Source of the DNA: Niastella soli
Lineage (GTDB): Bacteria; Bacteroidota; Bacteroidia; Chitinophagales; Chitinophagaceae
Direction: 5' to 3'
NCBI RefSeq assembly: GCF_017742245.1
Contig: NZ_JAGHKO010000017.1
Location: 186,001 to 250,000 of the forward strand
DNA length: 64,000 nucleotides
The notes under the pieces are model-generated. The model made no database searches, was not told the DNA's origin, and saw nothing but the letters and a program-made list of their open reading frames with translations. The translations under genes were made by a program, and so were the position numbers. Below, piece by piece: positions 44,463 through 54,035 of this stretch. Every line of letters starts with the position of its first letter. The stretch's first letter is position 1.

Positions 44463-44924
44463 ATGATTGATTTTGGCTCTGAAGCGTTTATCCAACTCCT
44501 GCTATTGGGCATTTTCTTTATTTTAATGGTCCTTTTCGTGTTGACCCAACAAGGGACCTTAGAGTTTATTCGTCCAGAAAACCGCCTGATGCCCCCCAAA
44601 CAAGTTTGGTTTCAGCTTATTCCGGTTTTAGGTCTTATATGGTCGTTTGTGGTGATCAATAAAATTGCCAATTCAATACTTAGTGAATTGGCCACTACCG
44701 CTGGTGATTCTGTGTTTGCCGATGATCCGTTTATGGAAAGTTCGAAACCTACTTATAAATTAGGTATTTCCTATGCAACTTGCTTTTGCTTAAGTCTTTT
44801 ACCGATCCCATTTTTTAAACTGATCATCATAGTTCTGGGCATTATTCTTTGGTTTGCCTATTGGTATAAATTGATCCAGTATAAATTAAAAATTGCAGAG
44901 CGTGCCATGCTGGCACAGAAATAA
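44463..44924 (+). CDS. Small multi-TM membrane protein, function unknown
   Basis: 153 residues with four hydrophobic helices: LLLLGIFFILMVLFVLT near the N-terminus, VWFQLIPVLGLIWSFVVI, ISYATCFCLSLLPIPFF, and LIIIVLGIILWFAYWYKL. A soluble loop of about 30 residues follows helix two. Bacteroidota proteins of this build are of unknown function. It has its own promoter and terminator, so it is monocistronic. Confidence 0.75.
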   Translation: MIDFGSEAFIQLLLLGIFFILMVLFVLTQQGTLEFIRPENRLMPPKQVWFQLIPVLGLIWSFVVINKIANSILSELATTAGDSVFADDPFMESSKPTYKLGISYATCFCLSLLPIPFFKLIIIVLGIILWFAYWYKLIQYKLKIAERAMLAQK

Positions 44925-44947
44925 TATATTGAAAGGATATATATTTG

Positions 44948-44987
44948 AAAGTCCGCTGACCATTTCATGCCAGCGGACTTTTTTTTA
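44948..44987 (+). terminator. Strong rho-independent terminator
   Basis: AAAGTCCGCTG pairs with CAGCGGACTTT across a 12-base loop and is followed by an eight-base T run. It also separates this gene from the convergent mannoside operon. Confidence 0.88.
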
Positions 44988-44998
44988 TCAACTGGTTA

Positions 44999-47332
44999 TT
45001 AATAACCATCCACCGCCTTCTCCCCCATGTTCACCAACAGCTTTCCACCTTTTGTTATCTCAGCAAAGGAAATAAACGGCTGATGAAGGGTCTTACCATT
45101 CAGTTGCATGGTTTGGATATACGGATGCAGATCGCTGTTATTGGTCGTTTCAATCACAAATTGTTTACCGGGATAATATTTTTGATTAAGGTGAACTGTG
45201 ATCTTATTAAACAACGGACCGGCGATACCCATTTGTGGATTTGAATCAGTAAGCCCTTTTACGTCAAACAAACCCATAGCCGCAATCACGTACCAGGCGC
45301 CCAGTTGTCCCTGGTCTTCATCCTGTCCAAATCCATACCCATGAACGGGTTCAGTTCCATAAAACTTATTACAGATCAGGCGAACCCATTTTTGCGTTAG
45401 AGATGGTTTGCCCGAAAAGTTAAACAGCCAGGAAATATGCAAACCGGGCTGGTTACCGTGATTGTACGAACCAGCAATCCCGGCAAAGGCATCAATATTG
45501 GCGCCCCCGCCAAAAAGCGCTTTTTCTGAAATAGTGAAGGTGCTGTCGAGGCGGGTGTTAAACGTACTGCTGCCTATTTTCGCTACCAGTGCCCTGGGGT
45601 CTTGCGGAACAAAATAAGTGTATTGCAACGCATTACCTTCCTGAAATCCACGCCAGGGCTGGGCTGGATCAAAATGATCGACAAACGAACCATCGGCCAG
45701 TTTTGGGCGCACCAGCTTTAATGTGGGATCAAACAATAGCTCCCACCCTTTCGACAGCCGTAAAAAAGTTTTGTGATCGGCAGCTTTGCCCAACCGCTTT
45801 GCCCATTGCGCCATAGCATAAGCGCTGAATGCATATTCCAGCGTATGTGAGGCGGAGAACATCCATGTTTCCTCGAATTGGCTGCCTTTATCTAAATGGT
45901 TTACATATCCGTATTTTATAAAACTATCTACATCCAGTTTACCGGCACCGCGCGGCCGGTCATATCCTTCCAGTTCATTCTTTCTGGCAGCAGCATAGGC
46001 TTCCTGTATATTGAAATCTTTTATCCCGGCCATGAAGGCGCCGGCAAATACAATACTTACCATATTGGTGCCTACGCCCGATACAAAACGGCTATTGGCA
46101 ATACCATCTGCCAGCCAGCCAGCATCTTTATAGATCAACAGCTGACTTTTAATGAAGTCGGAATAGTATTCCGGATAGGCCAATGCCCACAATTGAGTTA
46201 AGTTCCAATAAGCACCCCATACCGCATCGGTGTTATAATGATTATGGACCGGAATACCATTTTTGTCCAGCGGGATCTGTCCTACCGTGCCATTATTCTT
46301 TGGGTAAGCACCATTCACATCGCTGGCTAACCCTCTTCCTAATAAAGCATGATACAAGCCTGTATAAAATTTTACCGTATTATCGTGATTGCTGGTGTCT
46401 ATCTGTATCCTGCCCAGGTATTGCTCCCAGGTATCATGCGCCTGTTGCTTTGCTTCATCAAACGATAACCTGGCAGCCTCCTGTTGCAGATTGAACCGTG
46501 CATTCTCGATAGAGGTATAAGATAACCCCGCTTTAATAGTAATGGCTTCCTGTTCCCTGGTGGCAAAGGTGAGATACAAACCGGCGCCATTACCGGTAAT
46601 TTCTTTTTTACCTGCTGTTATATCGGTACCATTGAATACCCCAAATGATTCCGGCTTTTTGTCTAACACCGCAGAGAAATACATAGTTATCACAGCACCG
46701 GGCTGGTATTTCTGTACATATACCGGTAACGTGGTAACAAAACCTTCCACGCGGCCATCGGGCAGTAAATACACTTTGGCATCTTTTACCGGCCCGCTCT
46801 CCCCTTGTCTATTGCCAATGTCGAATAATATGTGTGAGGCCGCGCTTTGTGGGAAAGTGTAGCGATGAAAAGCTACCCTTTTGGTGGAAGTCAATTCAGC
46901 TTTTATATTATAATCTTTCAATAGCACCCCATAATATCCGGCTGTTGCGATCTCCTCTTTTTTATCAAAACGCGATCGGTAACCATCATCCGGGTTGTCC
47001 AGTTTCCCCGGCGTTGTTTGCAGTTTACCGGTGATGGGTGCAAATACAATACCTCCTACCTGAAATTCGTGAAAATTTGGAAACCCTTCTATAGATTGAT
47101 GCCGGGTATCGTAACCGGTAGCTTCCCAGCCATTTGCATTTCCATAAGACCCATTGGTAGCGGGTGCAGGTTTTGCCATCCCAAAGGGAACAGCACCCGG
47201 CGTATAATGAAACCATCGGCAATGTGCCGTACCAATATTGGGATCAACAAATTGAGTAAGATGGGCCGCATTCTGTGCTTTACAGTTAACGGCCACTAAC
47301 AAGGCAATAAAGGCAAGCAATTCTTTTTTCAA
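44999..47332 (-). CDS. GH92 alpha-mannosidase, first copy (operon-distal)
   Basis: 777 residues with a signal peptide (MKKELLAFIALLVAVNCKAQ). GH92 signatures: FVDPNIGT near residue 28, PGAVPFGMAKPAP, GYDTRHQSIEGF, TDAVWGAYWNLTQLWAL, and the catalytic GQDEDQGQLGAWYVIAAMGLF with DED as metal and acid site (quoted in parts). GH92 enzymes are Ca-dependent exo-alpha-mannosidases acting on N-glycans and fungal mannans. It is the last gene of the operon and differs strongly from the second copy, suggesting a different linkage preference. Confidence 0.95.
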   Translation of the reverse strand: MKKELLAFIALLVAVNCKAQNAAHLTQFVDPNIGTAHCRWFHYTPGAVPFGMAKPAPATNGSYGNANGWEATGYDTRHQSIEGFPNFHEFQVGGIVFAPITGKLQTTPGKLDNPDDGYRSRFDKKEEIATAGYYGVLLKDYNIKAELTSTKRVAFHRYTFPQSAASHILFDIGNRQGESGPVKDAKVYLLPDGRVEGFVTTLPVYVQKYQPGAVITMYFSAVLDKKPESFGVFNGTDITAGKKEITGNGAGLYLTFATREQEAITIKAGLSYTSIENARFNLQQEAARLSFDEAKQQAHDTWEQYLGRIQIDTSNHDNTVKFYTGLYHALLGRGLASDVNGAYPKNNGTVGQIPLDKNGIPVHNHYNTDAVWGAYWNLTQLWALAYPEYYSDFIKSQLLIYKDAGWLADGIANSRFVSGVGTNMVSIVFAGAFMAGIKDFNIQEAYAAARKNELEGYDRPRGAGKLDVDSFIKYGYVNHLDKGSQFEETWMFSASHTLEYAFSAYAMAQWAKRLGKAADHKTFLRLSKGWELLFDPTLKLVRPKLADGSFVDHFDPAQPWRGFQEGNALQYTYFVPQDPRALVAKIGSSTFNTRLDSTFTISEKALFGGGANIDAFAGIAGSYNHGNQPGLHISWLFNFSGKPSLTQKWVRLICNKFYGTEPVHGYGFGQDEDQGQLGAWYVIAAMGLFDVKGLTDSNPQMGIAGPLFNKITVHLNQKYYPGKQFVIETTNNSDLHPYIQTMQLNGKTLHQPFISFAEITKGGKLLVNMGEKAVDGY

Positions 47333-47356
47333 AATAGGTATTTTTTGAGTGGATCT

Positions 47357-48232
47357 TTAGAGAACACCAGGTTGCAGGCAAAAGCTTCCGGCACCTAAAA
47401 CTGCTGACAGTTCACCCAGGATCGATGTAGTGATGTAAACGTCTGCATGACGACTTTCCAATTCAGCCAACAAGGCATTTTTAAACAGCGGGTACGATTG
47501 CGCGATATTTCCGCCAATAACGACGGCCCGGGCATTAGTACTATCTATAAACCGGTTCAAAAAGGAAGCGAGGTTTTTGCCAAACTCGGCAAACAGCCCT
47601 TTTATCAGGCTGTTCGACATGGCCTGTGCAGCCAGTTGCCGAACTCCATCGGCCTGGTTGCCCGTAATGGCCGTATATTGTTTTACAAACCAACGGGTGC
47701 TTAGATAGTCTTCTGCTATTCCATCCCGAAAAGGAATATTCCACCAGTCAGCGCTTCTGGCTGCGCCGTTTTCATAAATGGCCGTTCCCAACCCGGTACC
47801 CAGCGTAACACTCACGGCAGGTTGGTAACCGCTTATACTGCCACTAAATACTTCACCCTGTAAAAAACAGGCAGCATCGTTGTTCAGATAAATATCATTG
47901 ATCGAAATCCCCAAGGCTGACGCCAGTAATTCTTTTACATTCAATCCATATAACAATGGATATTTGTTTTGCTCATTGATGAGGCAAATGCCGGTTGTAT
48001 AATCAAAGGGACCGGGCATTGCCAGACAAACTTTCCCGAATTGCCGATGTTGCATGGCCTGTTTAATGCACAGCGCCCAGGTACGAATTATTTCCGATGC
48101 GGAGTCCAATGAATTCACTGACGATCGCGCCAGGGAAGAAGTGATCAATTGTTTATTGGTTAAATCAACCTGCGCTGCGGTGATATGCGATCCGCCGATA
48201 TCTGCCCCTATAACTATGGATGAGTTTGTCAT
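47357..48232 (-). CDS. ROK-family sugar kinase lacking the usual zinc motif
   Basis: The start is MTNSSIVIGADIGGSH at 48232; the longer frame overlaps the upstream gene. The 291-residue protein has the ATP phosphate-1 motif GADIGGSHITAA, AMPGPFDYTTG, LNNDAACFLQGE with the catalytic Asp, and SVTLGTGLGTAI. The CxCGxxGC zinc site that most ROK proteins carry is missing. In this operon it probably phosphorylates mannose so that the isomerase can act on it; hexose specificity is inferred. Confidence 0.88.
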   Translation of the reverse strand: MTNSSIVIGADIGGSHITAAQVDLTNKQLITSSLARSSVNSLDSASEIIRTWALCIKQAMQHRQFGKVCLAMPGPFDYTTGICLINEQNKYPLLYGLNVKELLASALGISINDIYLNNDAACFLQGEVFSGSISGYQPAVSVTLGTGLGTAIYENGAARSADWWNIPFRDGIAEDYLSTRWFVKQYTAITGNQADGVRQLAAQAMSNSLIKGLFAEFGKNLASFLNRFIDSTNARAVVIGGNIAQSYPLFKNALLAELESRHADVYITTSILGELSAVLGAGSFCLQPGVL

Positions 48233-48248
48233 CTTTTGTAAACATTGT

Positions 48249-49673
48249 TTAATGACCAACGTGTGTAACAAACAGGTCTTCCTGCGGTTGGTCCTTCCAG
48301 TCTTTTTCAATTTGCTCCAGCGATCTGCCTTTTGTTTCAGGCAACAATTTATATACGGTAAAAAAGGCGATCAAACAGAACCCCGCAAATAGCCAGAACG
48401 TAAAAGCAGCGCCAACGCTTTTTAACAGCATGGGTGTTAACTGGCCCACAATAGTATCGGCAACCCACATGACCATTATACTTATGGCCATGGCACGCCC
48501 CCGAATAATGCCTGGAAATATTTCTGATGCTACTACAAATTTCAATGGTCCTATAGAAAAAGCAAAGGAGGCCAGGAATGCCAGTACACAAACCAACAAC
48601 AACCACCCGGTTGTAACACCGGTAAAAAAGCAAATACCGGTCAAAATCAAACTGATGGTGGCACCTGCTGTACCCGCCAGGTACAAAGGCCGCCGGCCCA
48701 GGCTATCCACTTTCCAGATAGCAAGTAAAGTAAACAACATATTAGCACCTCCAAAGATGATCTGACTTAACAGGGAATTGCTAAGCGAAACACCGGCCTT
48801 GTTCAGGATGCTGGGGCCATAATAAATGATGGCATTGATACCACTGAACTGGGAGAAGAGCGGCAACAGCATTCCAATGATCAACGCTTTGCGCCAATGC
48901 GGTTCCAGCAAGGTACGATACGTGATCCTTTTATCCTGCAGCTGTAACTGTTGCCCTTGTTGCAAACTGGCCTGGGCATCTATGACACTATGAATACGCT
49001 GAAGTATAATAGTGGCTTCCTGGATACGTTGTTGTTGTATTAACCAGCGCGGACTTTCCGGCACCATCCACAAGCCGATAAAGAATAATACGGCTGGTAC
49101 CACTCCAACGGCAAACATGCCCCGCCATACTTCACTTACCAGCAACCTATGCAGCCAATCCGTGGCTTCATTGCCATGTGCTATTCCATAATTCAACAAT
49201 GCCGAATTGGTTAAATATGCCGCCAGAATGCCCAGGGTTAAAGCAAATTGGTAATAAGTGACCAACCTACCCCTAATACGACTGGGAGCTATTTCCGAAA
49301 TATACAACGGCACTACATTGCTTGCCAGCCCAATACCCACACCACCCATCATACGTGCCACAATAATACCCGACAGCGAAGGCAACAGGGAACACCCAAG
49401 CGCCGACAATAAGAATAAAAGTGCGGCCAGCATCAATGGGTTCTTTCTTCCCAGGCGATCACTTAACTCACCGGAAATGGCTACCCCAATAATACACCCT
49501 ACCAATGCAGCCGATACAAACCAGCCTTCCATTGCAGGAGACAGCGAAAACTGCGTTTTCAATAAGGGCAGAACACCCGATACCACCGCCATATCAAATC
49601 CAAATAAAAATCCGCCCAGCGATACCACCCCTGTTATCAGAAAAAGATAAACCGCTTTATTATTAGTTAGCAT
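48249..49673 (-). CDS. Sugar-porter family MFS transporter
   Basis: 474 residues, twelve TM helices. The sugar-porter signatures are GFLFGFDMAVVSGVLP in TM1, GELSDRLGRKNPL, RMMGGVGIGLASNVVPLYISEIAPSRIRGRLV (in parts), VPESPRWLIQQ in the central loop, FSGINAIIYYGPSIL in TM7, DSLGRRPLYL, and PETKGRSLEQIE at the C-terminus. It should carry mannose released by the GH92 enzymes across the inner membrane, probably with protons. It ends 16 bp before the kinase gene. Confidence 0.94.
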   Translation of the reverse strand: MLTNNKAVYLFLITGVVSLGGFLFGFDMAVVSGVLPLLKTQFSLSPAMEGWFVSAALVGCIIGVAISGELSDRLGRKNPLMLAALLFLLSALGCSLLPSLSGIIVARMMGGVGIGLASNVVPLYISEIAPSRIRGRLVTYYQFALTLGILAAYLTNSALLNYGIAHGNEATDWLHRLLVSEVWRGMFAVGVVPAVLFFIGLWMVPESPRWLIQQQRIQEATIILQRIHSVIDAQASLQQGQQLQLQDKRITYRTLLEPHWRKALIIGMLLPLFSQFSGINAIIYYGPSILNKAGVSLSNSLLSQIIFGGANMLFTLLAIWKVDSLGRRPLYLAGTAGATISLILTGICFFTGVTTGWLLLVCVLAFLASFAFSIGPLKFVVASEIFPGIIRGRAMAISIMVMWVADTIVGQLTPMLLKSVGAAFTFWLFAGFCLIAFFTVYKLLPETKGRSLEQIEKDWKDQPQEDLFVTHVGH

Positions 49674-49697
49674 ATCAGGTGCTTTTCTTGAATTGAA

Positions 49698-52031
49698 TTA
49701 TTTTTTTGACTTTTTGGAAGTAACCGGCATCGACATAGACGGTGGTGCATCGCCTGATTTACTGCCCCAGTTCACATTGGGTTCAGGGCCCATTTCGAGC
49801 ACCAGTGAGCCGCCATCTACCAATTCTGCATGATAGAACCAGGGTTTGTTCAATGGCTTTCCATCCAATAAAGCCGATTGAATATACCGGTTCTTCTCCG
49901 ACACATGGTGCGCTTCTATGGTAAAGGTCTTACCTGAATAGTAGGCTGGGTTCAATGTAATGGTTACCTTTTCAAAGATCGGACTGCCTATTTCATAAAA
50001 TGGTTTTACGGAAGTACCTCCTTCTGTTTCGAATAACCCCATAGCCGCCATTACATACCACGCGCCCATTTGTCCTTCATCTTCATCACCCAGCCAGCCA
50101 TGTAGTGGGGTTGAACCATAATAGCGGTCCATGATCTCGCGTGTATAGTTTTGCGTAAGCCAAGGTTTACCGGAGTAGTTGAATAACCAGGCGGCCTGCA
50201 TGTTTGGCTGATTGCCATGATTAATGGGCACCCGGTCGTACAGATCACCTTCGGCATTAAAATTAAACCGGGTCGATTTCTTAAACCCTTCTTCGAGGCG
50301 GTTATTGAATTCCTCTTTTCCCATCAGATTCAAGATCCCCTGCACATCATGCGGATTAAAGAAACTGTATTGCCAGGCGTTTCCTTCCAAATAACCAGGA
50401 CCGCTGAATGAGGTACAACAATAGGGGTTCCACTCTTTCACCCACGAACCATCGCGGTGTTTCATGCGAATATATTTGGTGGCAGTATCAAACACATTTT
50501 TATAATTCCCTGCGCGCTTAATGAATTGTTCGTATTCATTTTTCTTCCCAAGGGCTTTGGCCATTTGCGATACACACCAATCGTCGTATGCATATTCAAG
50601 CGTATTGGAAACCTGACCTTCTTCAGTAGGCACATACCCCAGTTTCATGTATGCCTCAAAAAATTTGTTACCGGCAAAACCACCTTCGGGCGTTACTACA
50701 CCTGGAGTTGTTTGCTGATGCAACATGGCCCTGAAAGCGTTTTCTGCATCAAAATTTCGGATGCCCTTTTGATAAGCGCCTACAATAAGTGGAATTTCAT
50801 GCGAGGCTTCCATAATACCTGAATACTCTATACCTGCCGGCCCTTTTGGTAACCAGCCGCCTGTATTATAAATTTCCAGTAATGAATTCACCCAGTTGTT
50901 TGTCAGATCAGGATTCACCAGCGCCCACAATTGGTTCAGGTTCCAGAATGTATTCCACAAAGCATCGCTGCCATAAATGGGGGAATCTGGTTTTGTTTGC
51001 TGTACCTTTTCATTCACATCCACATACTTGCCATTCACATCACTCCAGGTGGTGCGCGCCACATAGGAGCGGTATAAGTTGGAGTAGAACTTCTTTTTAT
51101 CCGTTTCGGTTCCACCTTGTACCTGTATCTTGCTTAACAGGTTGTTCCATACCTTATGAGCATTGTCCTTTACCGCATCAAAATTCCAGTTAAACGGATT
51201 CATTTCTGTGTCCAGGTTTAGACGGGCCTGCTCAATACTTACCAGTGAAATGGCTGTTTGCATCAACAACACTTCATTTTTTGCCGTTTTGAAATTGGCA
51301 AAAGCACCCATACGCCCTTTACCTGCCACCTCGTTTACATCTTTTATATTTTGATTGCCCTTCCAACCACCAAAGCTTTCAATGGGTTTGTTAAAGCGAA
51401 CTACAAAATGTACAATGTATTCATTCCAACTCCATTTTTGTTTTGAATAGCCTTCAATTTCTTTATCGTTTACTTTTGTGATCTTTGCATCCAGGATCTC
51501 AGCAGTATTCTCAAAAGGAATATCCAGGTCGAGTAGAATATGCAGGTCTTCTTCTTCCGGAATGGTAAACCGGAAAAATCCGGCGCGGGTAGTACTGGTA
51601 AGTTCGGTAGTAATATCACCATTCATAAGCTTTACGCCATAATAACCCGGACTGGCTTTTTCTGTTTCTTTATAGATCCTTGAGCGGTAACCGGTAGTCC
51701 AGCCAGTAGTGGGACCATCTGTAGGCCCCCTGCGCGTATTCAATGCCCCAACCGTAGGCATAACCGATAAACCGGCCATTGTCCAGGAATGAATATGACT
51801 AAAACCACCAATATTGTTTAAGGTATATTCGTATCCGGATTTCCAAACGCCGCCCTGGTTATCGGGCGCTAACTGCACCATCCCAAAGGGCATGGTGGCG
51901 CCCGGATTTAACATCCAGCGCGATTCAGAAGTCCCCAGTAACGGATCAGCATACTCAACCGGTTCTTTCTGTTGAGCCATTACGCCAAAAACGTAACTAC
52001 TCATAATGATAAACAATAACATTTTTTTCAT
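49698..52031 (-). CDS. GH92 alpha-mannosidase, second copy
   Basis: 777 residues, signal peptide MKKMLLFIIMSSYVFGVMAQ. GH92 features: YADPLLGTSESRWMLNPGATMPFGMVQLAPDNQ (in parts), GYEYTLNNIGGFSHIHSW, SDALWNTFWNLNQLWAL, PINHGNQPNMQAAWLFNYSGKPW, and the catalytic GDEDEGQMGAWYVMAAMGLF. The N-terminal FSHIHSW stretch differs from the first copy (FPNFHEF), so the two probably have different acceptor-site specificity. The C-terminus has a polar SKSGDAPPSMSMP tail. Confidence 0.95.
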   Translation of the reverse strand: MKKMLLFIIMSSYVFGVMAQQKEPVEYADPLLGTSESRWMLNPGATMPFGMVQLAPDNQGGVWKSGYEYTLNNIGGFSHIHSWTMAGLSVMPTVGALNTRRGPTDGPTTGWTTGYRSRIYKETEKASPGYYGVKLMNGDITTELTSTTRAGFFRFTIPEEEDLHILLDLDIPFENTAEILDAKITKVNDKEIEGYSKQKWSWNEYIVHFVVRFNKPIESFGGWKGNQNIKDVNEVAGKGRMGAFANFKTAKNEVLLMQTAISLVSIEQARLNLDTEMNPFNWNFDAVKDNAHKVWNNLLSKIQVQGGTETDKKKFYSNLYRSYVARTTWSDVNGKYVDVNEKVQQTKPDSPIYGSDALWNTFWNLNQLWALVNPDLTNNWVNSLLEIYNTGGWLPKGPAGIEYSGIMEASHEIPLIVGAYQKGIRNFDAENAFRAMLHQQTTPGVVTPEGGFAGNKFFEAYMKLGYVPTEEGQVSNTLEYAYDDWCVSQMAKALGKKNEYEQFIKRAGNYKNVFDTATKYIRMKHRDGSWVKEWNPYCCTSFSGPGYLEGNAWQYSFFNPHDVQGILNLMGKEEFNNRLEEGFKKSTRFNFNAEGDLYDRVPINHGNQPNMQAAWLFNYSGKPWLTQNYTREIMDRYYGSTPLHGWLGDEDEGQMGAWYVMAAMGLFETEGGTSVKPFYEIGSPIFEKVTITLNPAYYSGKTFTIEAHHVSEKNRYIQSALLDGKPLNKPWFYHAELVDGGSLVLEMGPEPNVNWGSKSGDAPPSMSMPVTSKKSKK

Positions 52032-52044
52032 ATAATGCCTGCTA

Positions 52045-53880
52045 TTATTTTAGTTCAGTGATATTTTCCTTACAAAATGCTATTACCACTTTTGCAATGC
52101 CCGTACTATTATTGATGAGGGTATATTGGGTTGCCGCAGCTGGGATAACAAAAGTTTCAGCATAGTTAAACGCAATAAGATCCCCACCAGCCGTTTCAAC
52201 CGAAATAGAACTGCCCTCTACCAGCATCAGGATATGACAGGTATTATTGGTTTGTATTGTATAACGGGTTACAAACTCGATCCGGTGCACATCATAAAAA
52301 TGCGCCGGATGAGTGGGGCAATGTACCAATTGCCAGTCATTCCCCTGCTCAACCACCATTTGTTTGGAGATCAATTCTTCTTTAACCTTTTCTCCCCTTC
52401 TTTCAAAATTCAGGTTATTGAACGCGTGTTCTATATTGATGGCCCTTGGTTCACCGTTAAGGTCTAACCGCAACCAGTCGTACATTTTAAAAGTAAATAT
52501 ATAAGGCGTGGCACTTATTTCAAGAACCAGGTTGTTTACACCGGCGCTGTGTACCGTTCCGTTTGGAATTAAAAACAGCTCGTGTTTCCGGGCAGCATGT
52601 GACAACACATAGTCATTAATAGCTATTTCCTGTTTACTGGCCTTACTGTTTTCCAACACCTGCCGGAATGCTGCTGGGTCAATGTTTTCCTGGAAACCCA
52701 GGAACACCTGTGCGTCTTCCTTACAATCGAGAATATAATAGGTTTCGTCCTGAGTGATAGTCTCACCAAAATTTTCCCGGATATATTGTAATGTAGGATG
52801 GCATTGTATGGAGAGGTTCCCTCCCTCCCAGGTGTCCAGAAAATCGAAGCGTATCGGGAATTCATATCCGAACAAACCAGCATGTTTGCCAAGTATATTA
52901 TTATTTTCCTGATACATTAAACAATCGAAAGATACTTCCAGCAAATTGCCATTGCTTTCAAAGACCAGCCCATTTTCAGGAACGATCAGTTCAAAGGACC
53001 AGGCATAGTTCACTTCCTCTTTATCCAACTCCTTTATATGCGCTTTCATCCATTGACCACCCCAGGCGCCGGCTTCAAACCAGGGCCGCACGCGAAATAC
53101 GTTCTTACTTATTGCCGACAACCCTTCCCGCAGGGAATCGGCCAGCATCCAGTTCAACGATTCTTTCCATTGCCCGTCGGCTATCACAGAAATGTTTGGC
53201 AGTAAGTTCTTTTTATATTCATTAAGCACTACCCAATCCACAAAATAAAGCCGTTTGTACATGTTTGAAGAACGGGTCACCTTTTTGTTGCCCAGATTAG
53301 TAATACTGCCTGCACGCATGCGGTACTGTATTTCATTCTTTGGCAGATCAAGGTACACAACCGGGGCATCCCAGGAAATCAGAGCGGCACCGGTACCATA
53401 TACAATAGTGCAATCGGCATCAGGTTTGGATTGCAGCGACAGCAGCTCGTTCATATTGAAAAAATCACTCAGCTTGAAGTTACATTTGGTCCCCCACACC
53501 GAGTCTTCTATGCCCAGGAACGGCGCTACCATCTCATCTATCACTTCTTCTTTTTTCATACAGGTGCTTACATCGATCCAATGCACGTTCATTCCGTTTG
53601 CCTGTAATGCTGTTTGCAGACACTGTTTTACTTCCTTCCAGAAAATTCCCCCGTAGCCATCGATTATGATCTGTTGATGCCCTGTCATCCATTTCGCCAA
53701 TGAGTGGTAGCCATCAAAAATTTTATCAGCTCCCAATGTATGAAACGGGTACATGTTATATTCTCTACTGGCGGTTGCAGGGACCTGTATCTGTTGTGGC
53801 AATAATGGCTGCGAACTTACCCGCCGTTTATTACCTATGTCTTTTTCTTTATCTACCATATTCTCCGAAGTCTCGTACAT
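52045..53880 (-). CDS. Two-domain class I mannose-6-phosphate isomerase
   Basis: 611 residues, about 250 longer than a plain Bacteroidota isomerase. Residues about 265-611 are the cupin isomerase: AGAWGGQW (271-278), zinc ligands in QCHP (359-362) and NGTVHSAG (440-447), FTFKMYDWLR. Residues about 45-240 resemble a P-loop nucleotide kinase fold (IIIDGYGGIFW at 71-81, APVVYLDLPKNEIQYRMR at 172-189) but without the GK[ST]. It converts mannose 6-phosphate into fructose 6-phosphate. The first domain could be regulatory. Confidence 0.85.
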   Translation of the reverse strand: MYETSENMVDKEKDIGNKRRVSSQPLLPQQIQVPATASREYNMYPFHTLGADKIFDGYHSLAKWMTGHQQIIIDGYGGIFWKEVKQCLQTALQANGMNVHWIDVSTCMKKEEVIDEMVAPFLGIEDSVWGTKCNFKLSDFFNMNELLSLQSKPDADCTIVYGTGAALISWDAPVVYLDLPKNEIQYRMRAGSITNLGNKKVTRSSNMYKRLYFVDWVVLNEYKKNLLPNISVIADGQWKESLNWMLADSLREGLSAISKNVFRVRPWFEAGAWGGQWMKAHIKELDKEEVNYAWSFELIVPENGLVFESNGNLLEVSFDCLMYQENNNILGKHAGLFGYEFPIRFDFLDTWEGGNLSIQCHPTLQYIRENFGETITQDETYYILDCKEDAQVFLGFQENIDPAAFRQVLENSKASKQEIAINDYVLSHAARKHELFLIPNGTVHSAGVNNLVLEISATPYIFTFKMYDWLRLDLNGEPRAINIEHAFNNLNFERRGEKVKEELISKQMVVEQGNDWQLVHCPTHPAHFYDVHRIEFVTRYTIQTNNTCHILMLVEGSSISVETAGGDLIAFNYAETFVIPAAATQYTLINNSTGIAKVVIAFCKENITELK

Positions 53881-53937
53881 ACTATACAGATTTTAATGCT
53901 GCTTATTGAATCTTAATGTTGTTATTGAAATGCTGAT

Positions 53938-53969
53938 GGGCCGCCTACGCTAAAGCTTCGGCGGGCAAG
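53938..53969. repeat. GC-rich hairpin repeat, copy 3
   Basis: GCCGCC-tacgctaaagcttc-GGCGGGC in the 155-bp gap between the DUF3823 gene and the isomerase gene, inside an otherwise tightly packed operon. It shares CTTCGGCGGGCAA with the copy at 10641-10669. Confidence 0.7.
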
Positions 53970-54035
53970 GTAATAAGGCCGGACATCCTAATTTACGCTG
54001 TTCTGTTCTATTTGAGATCAATGCCCACACCTATA

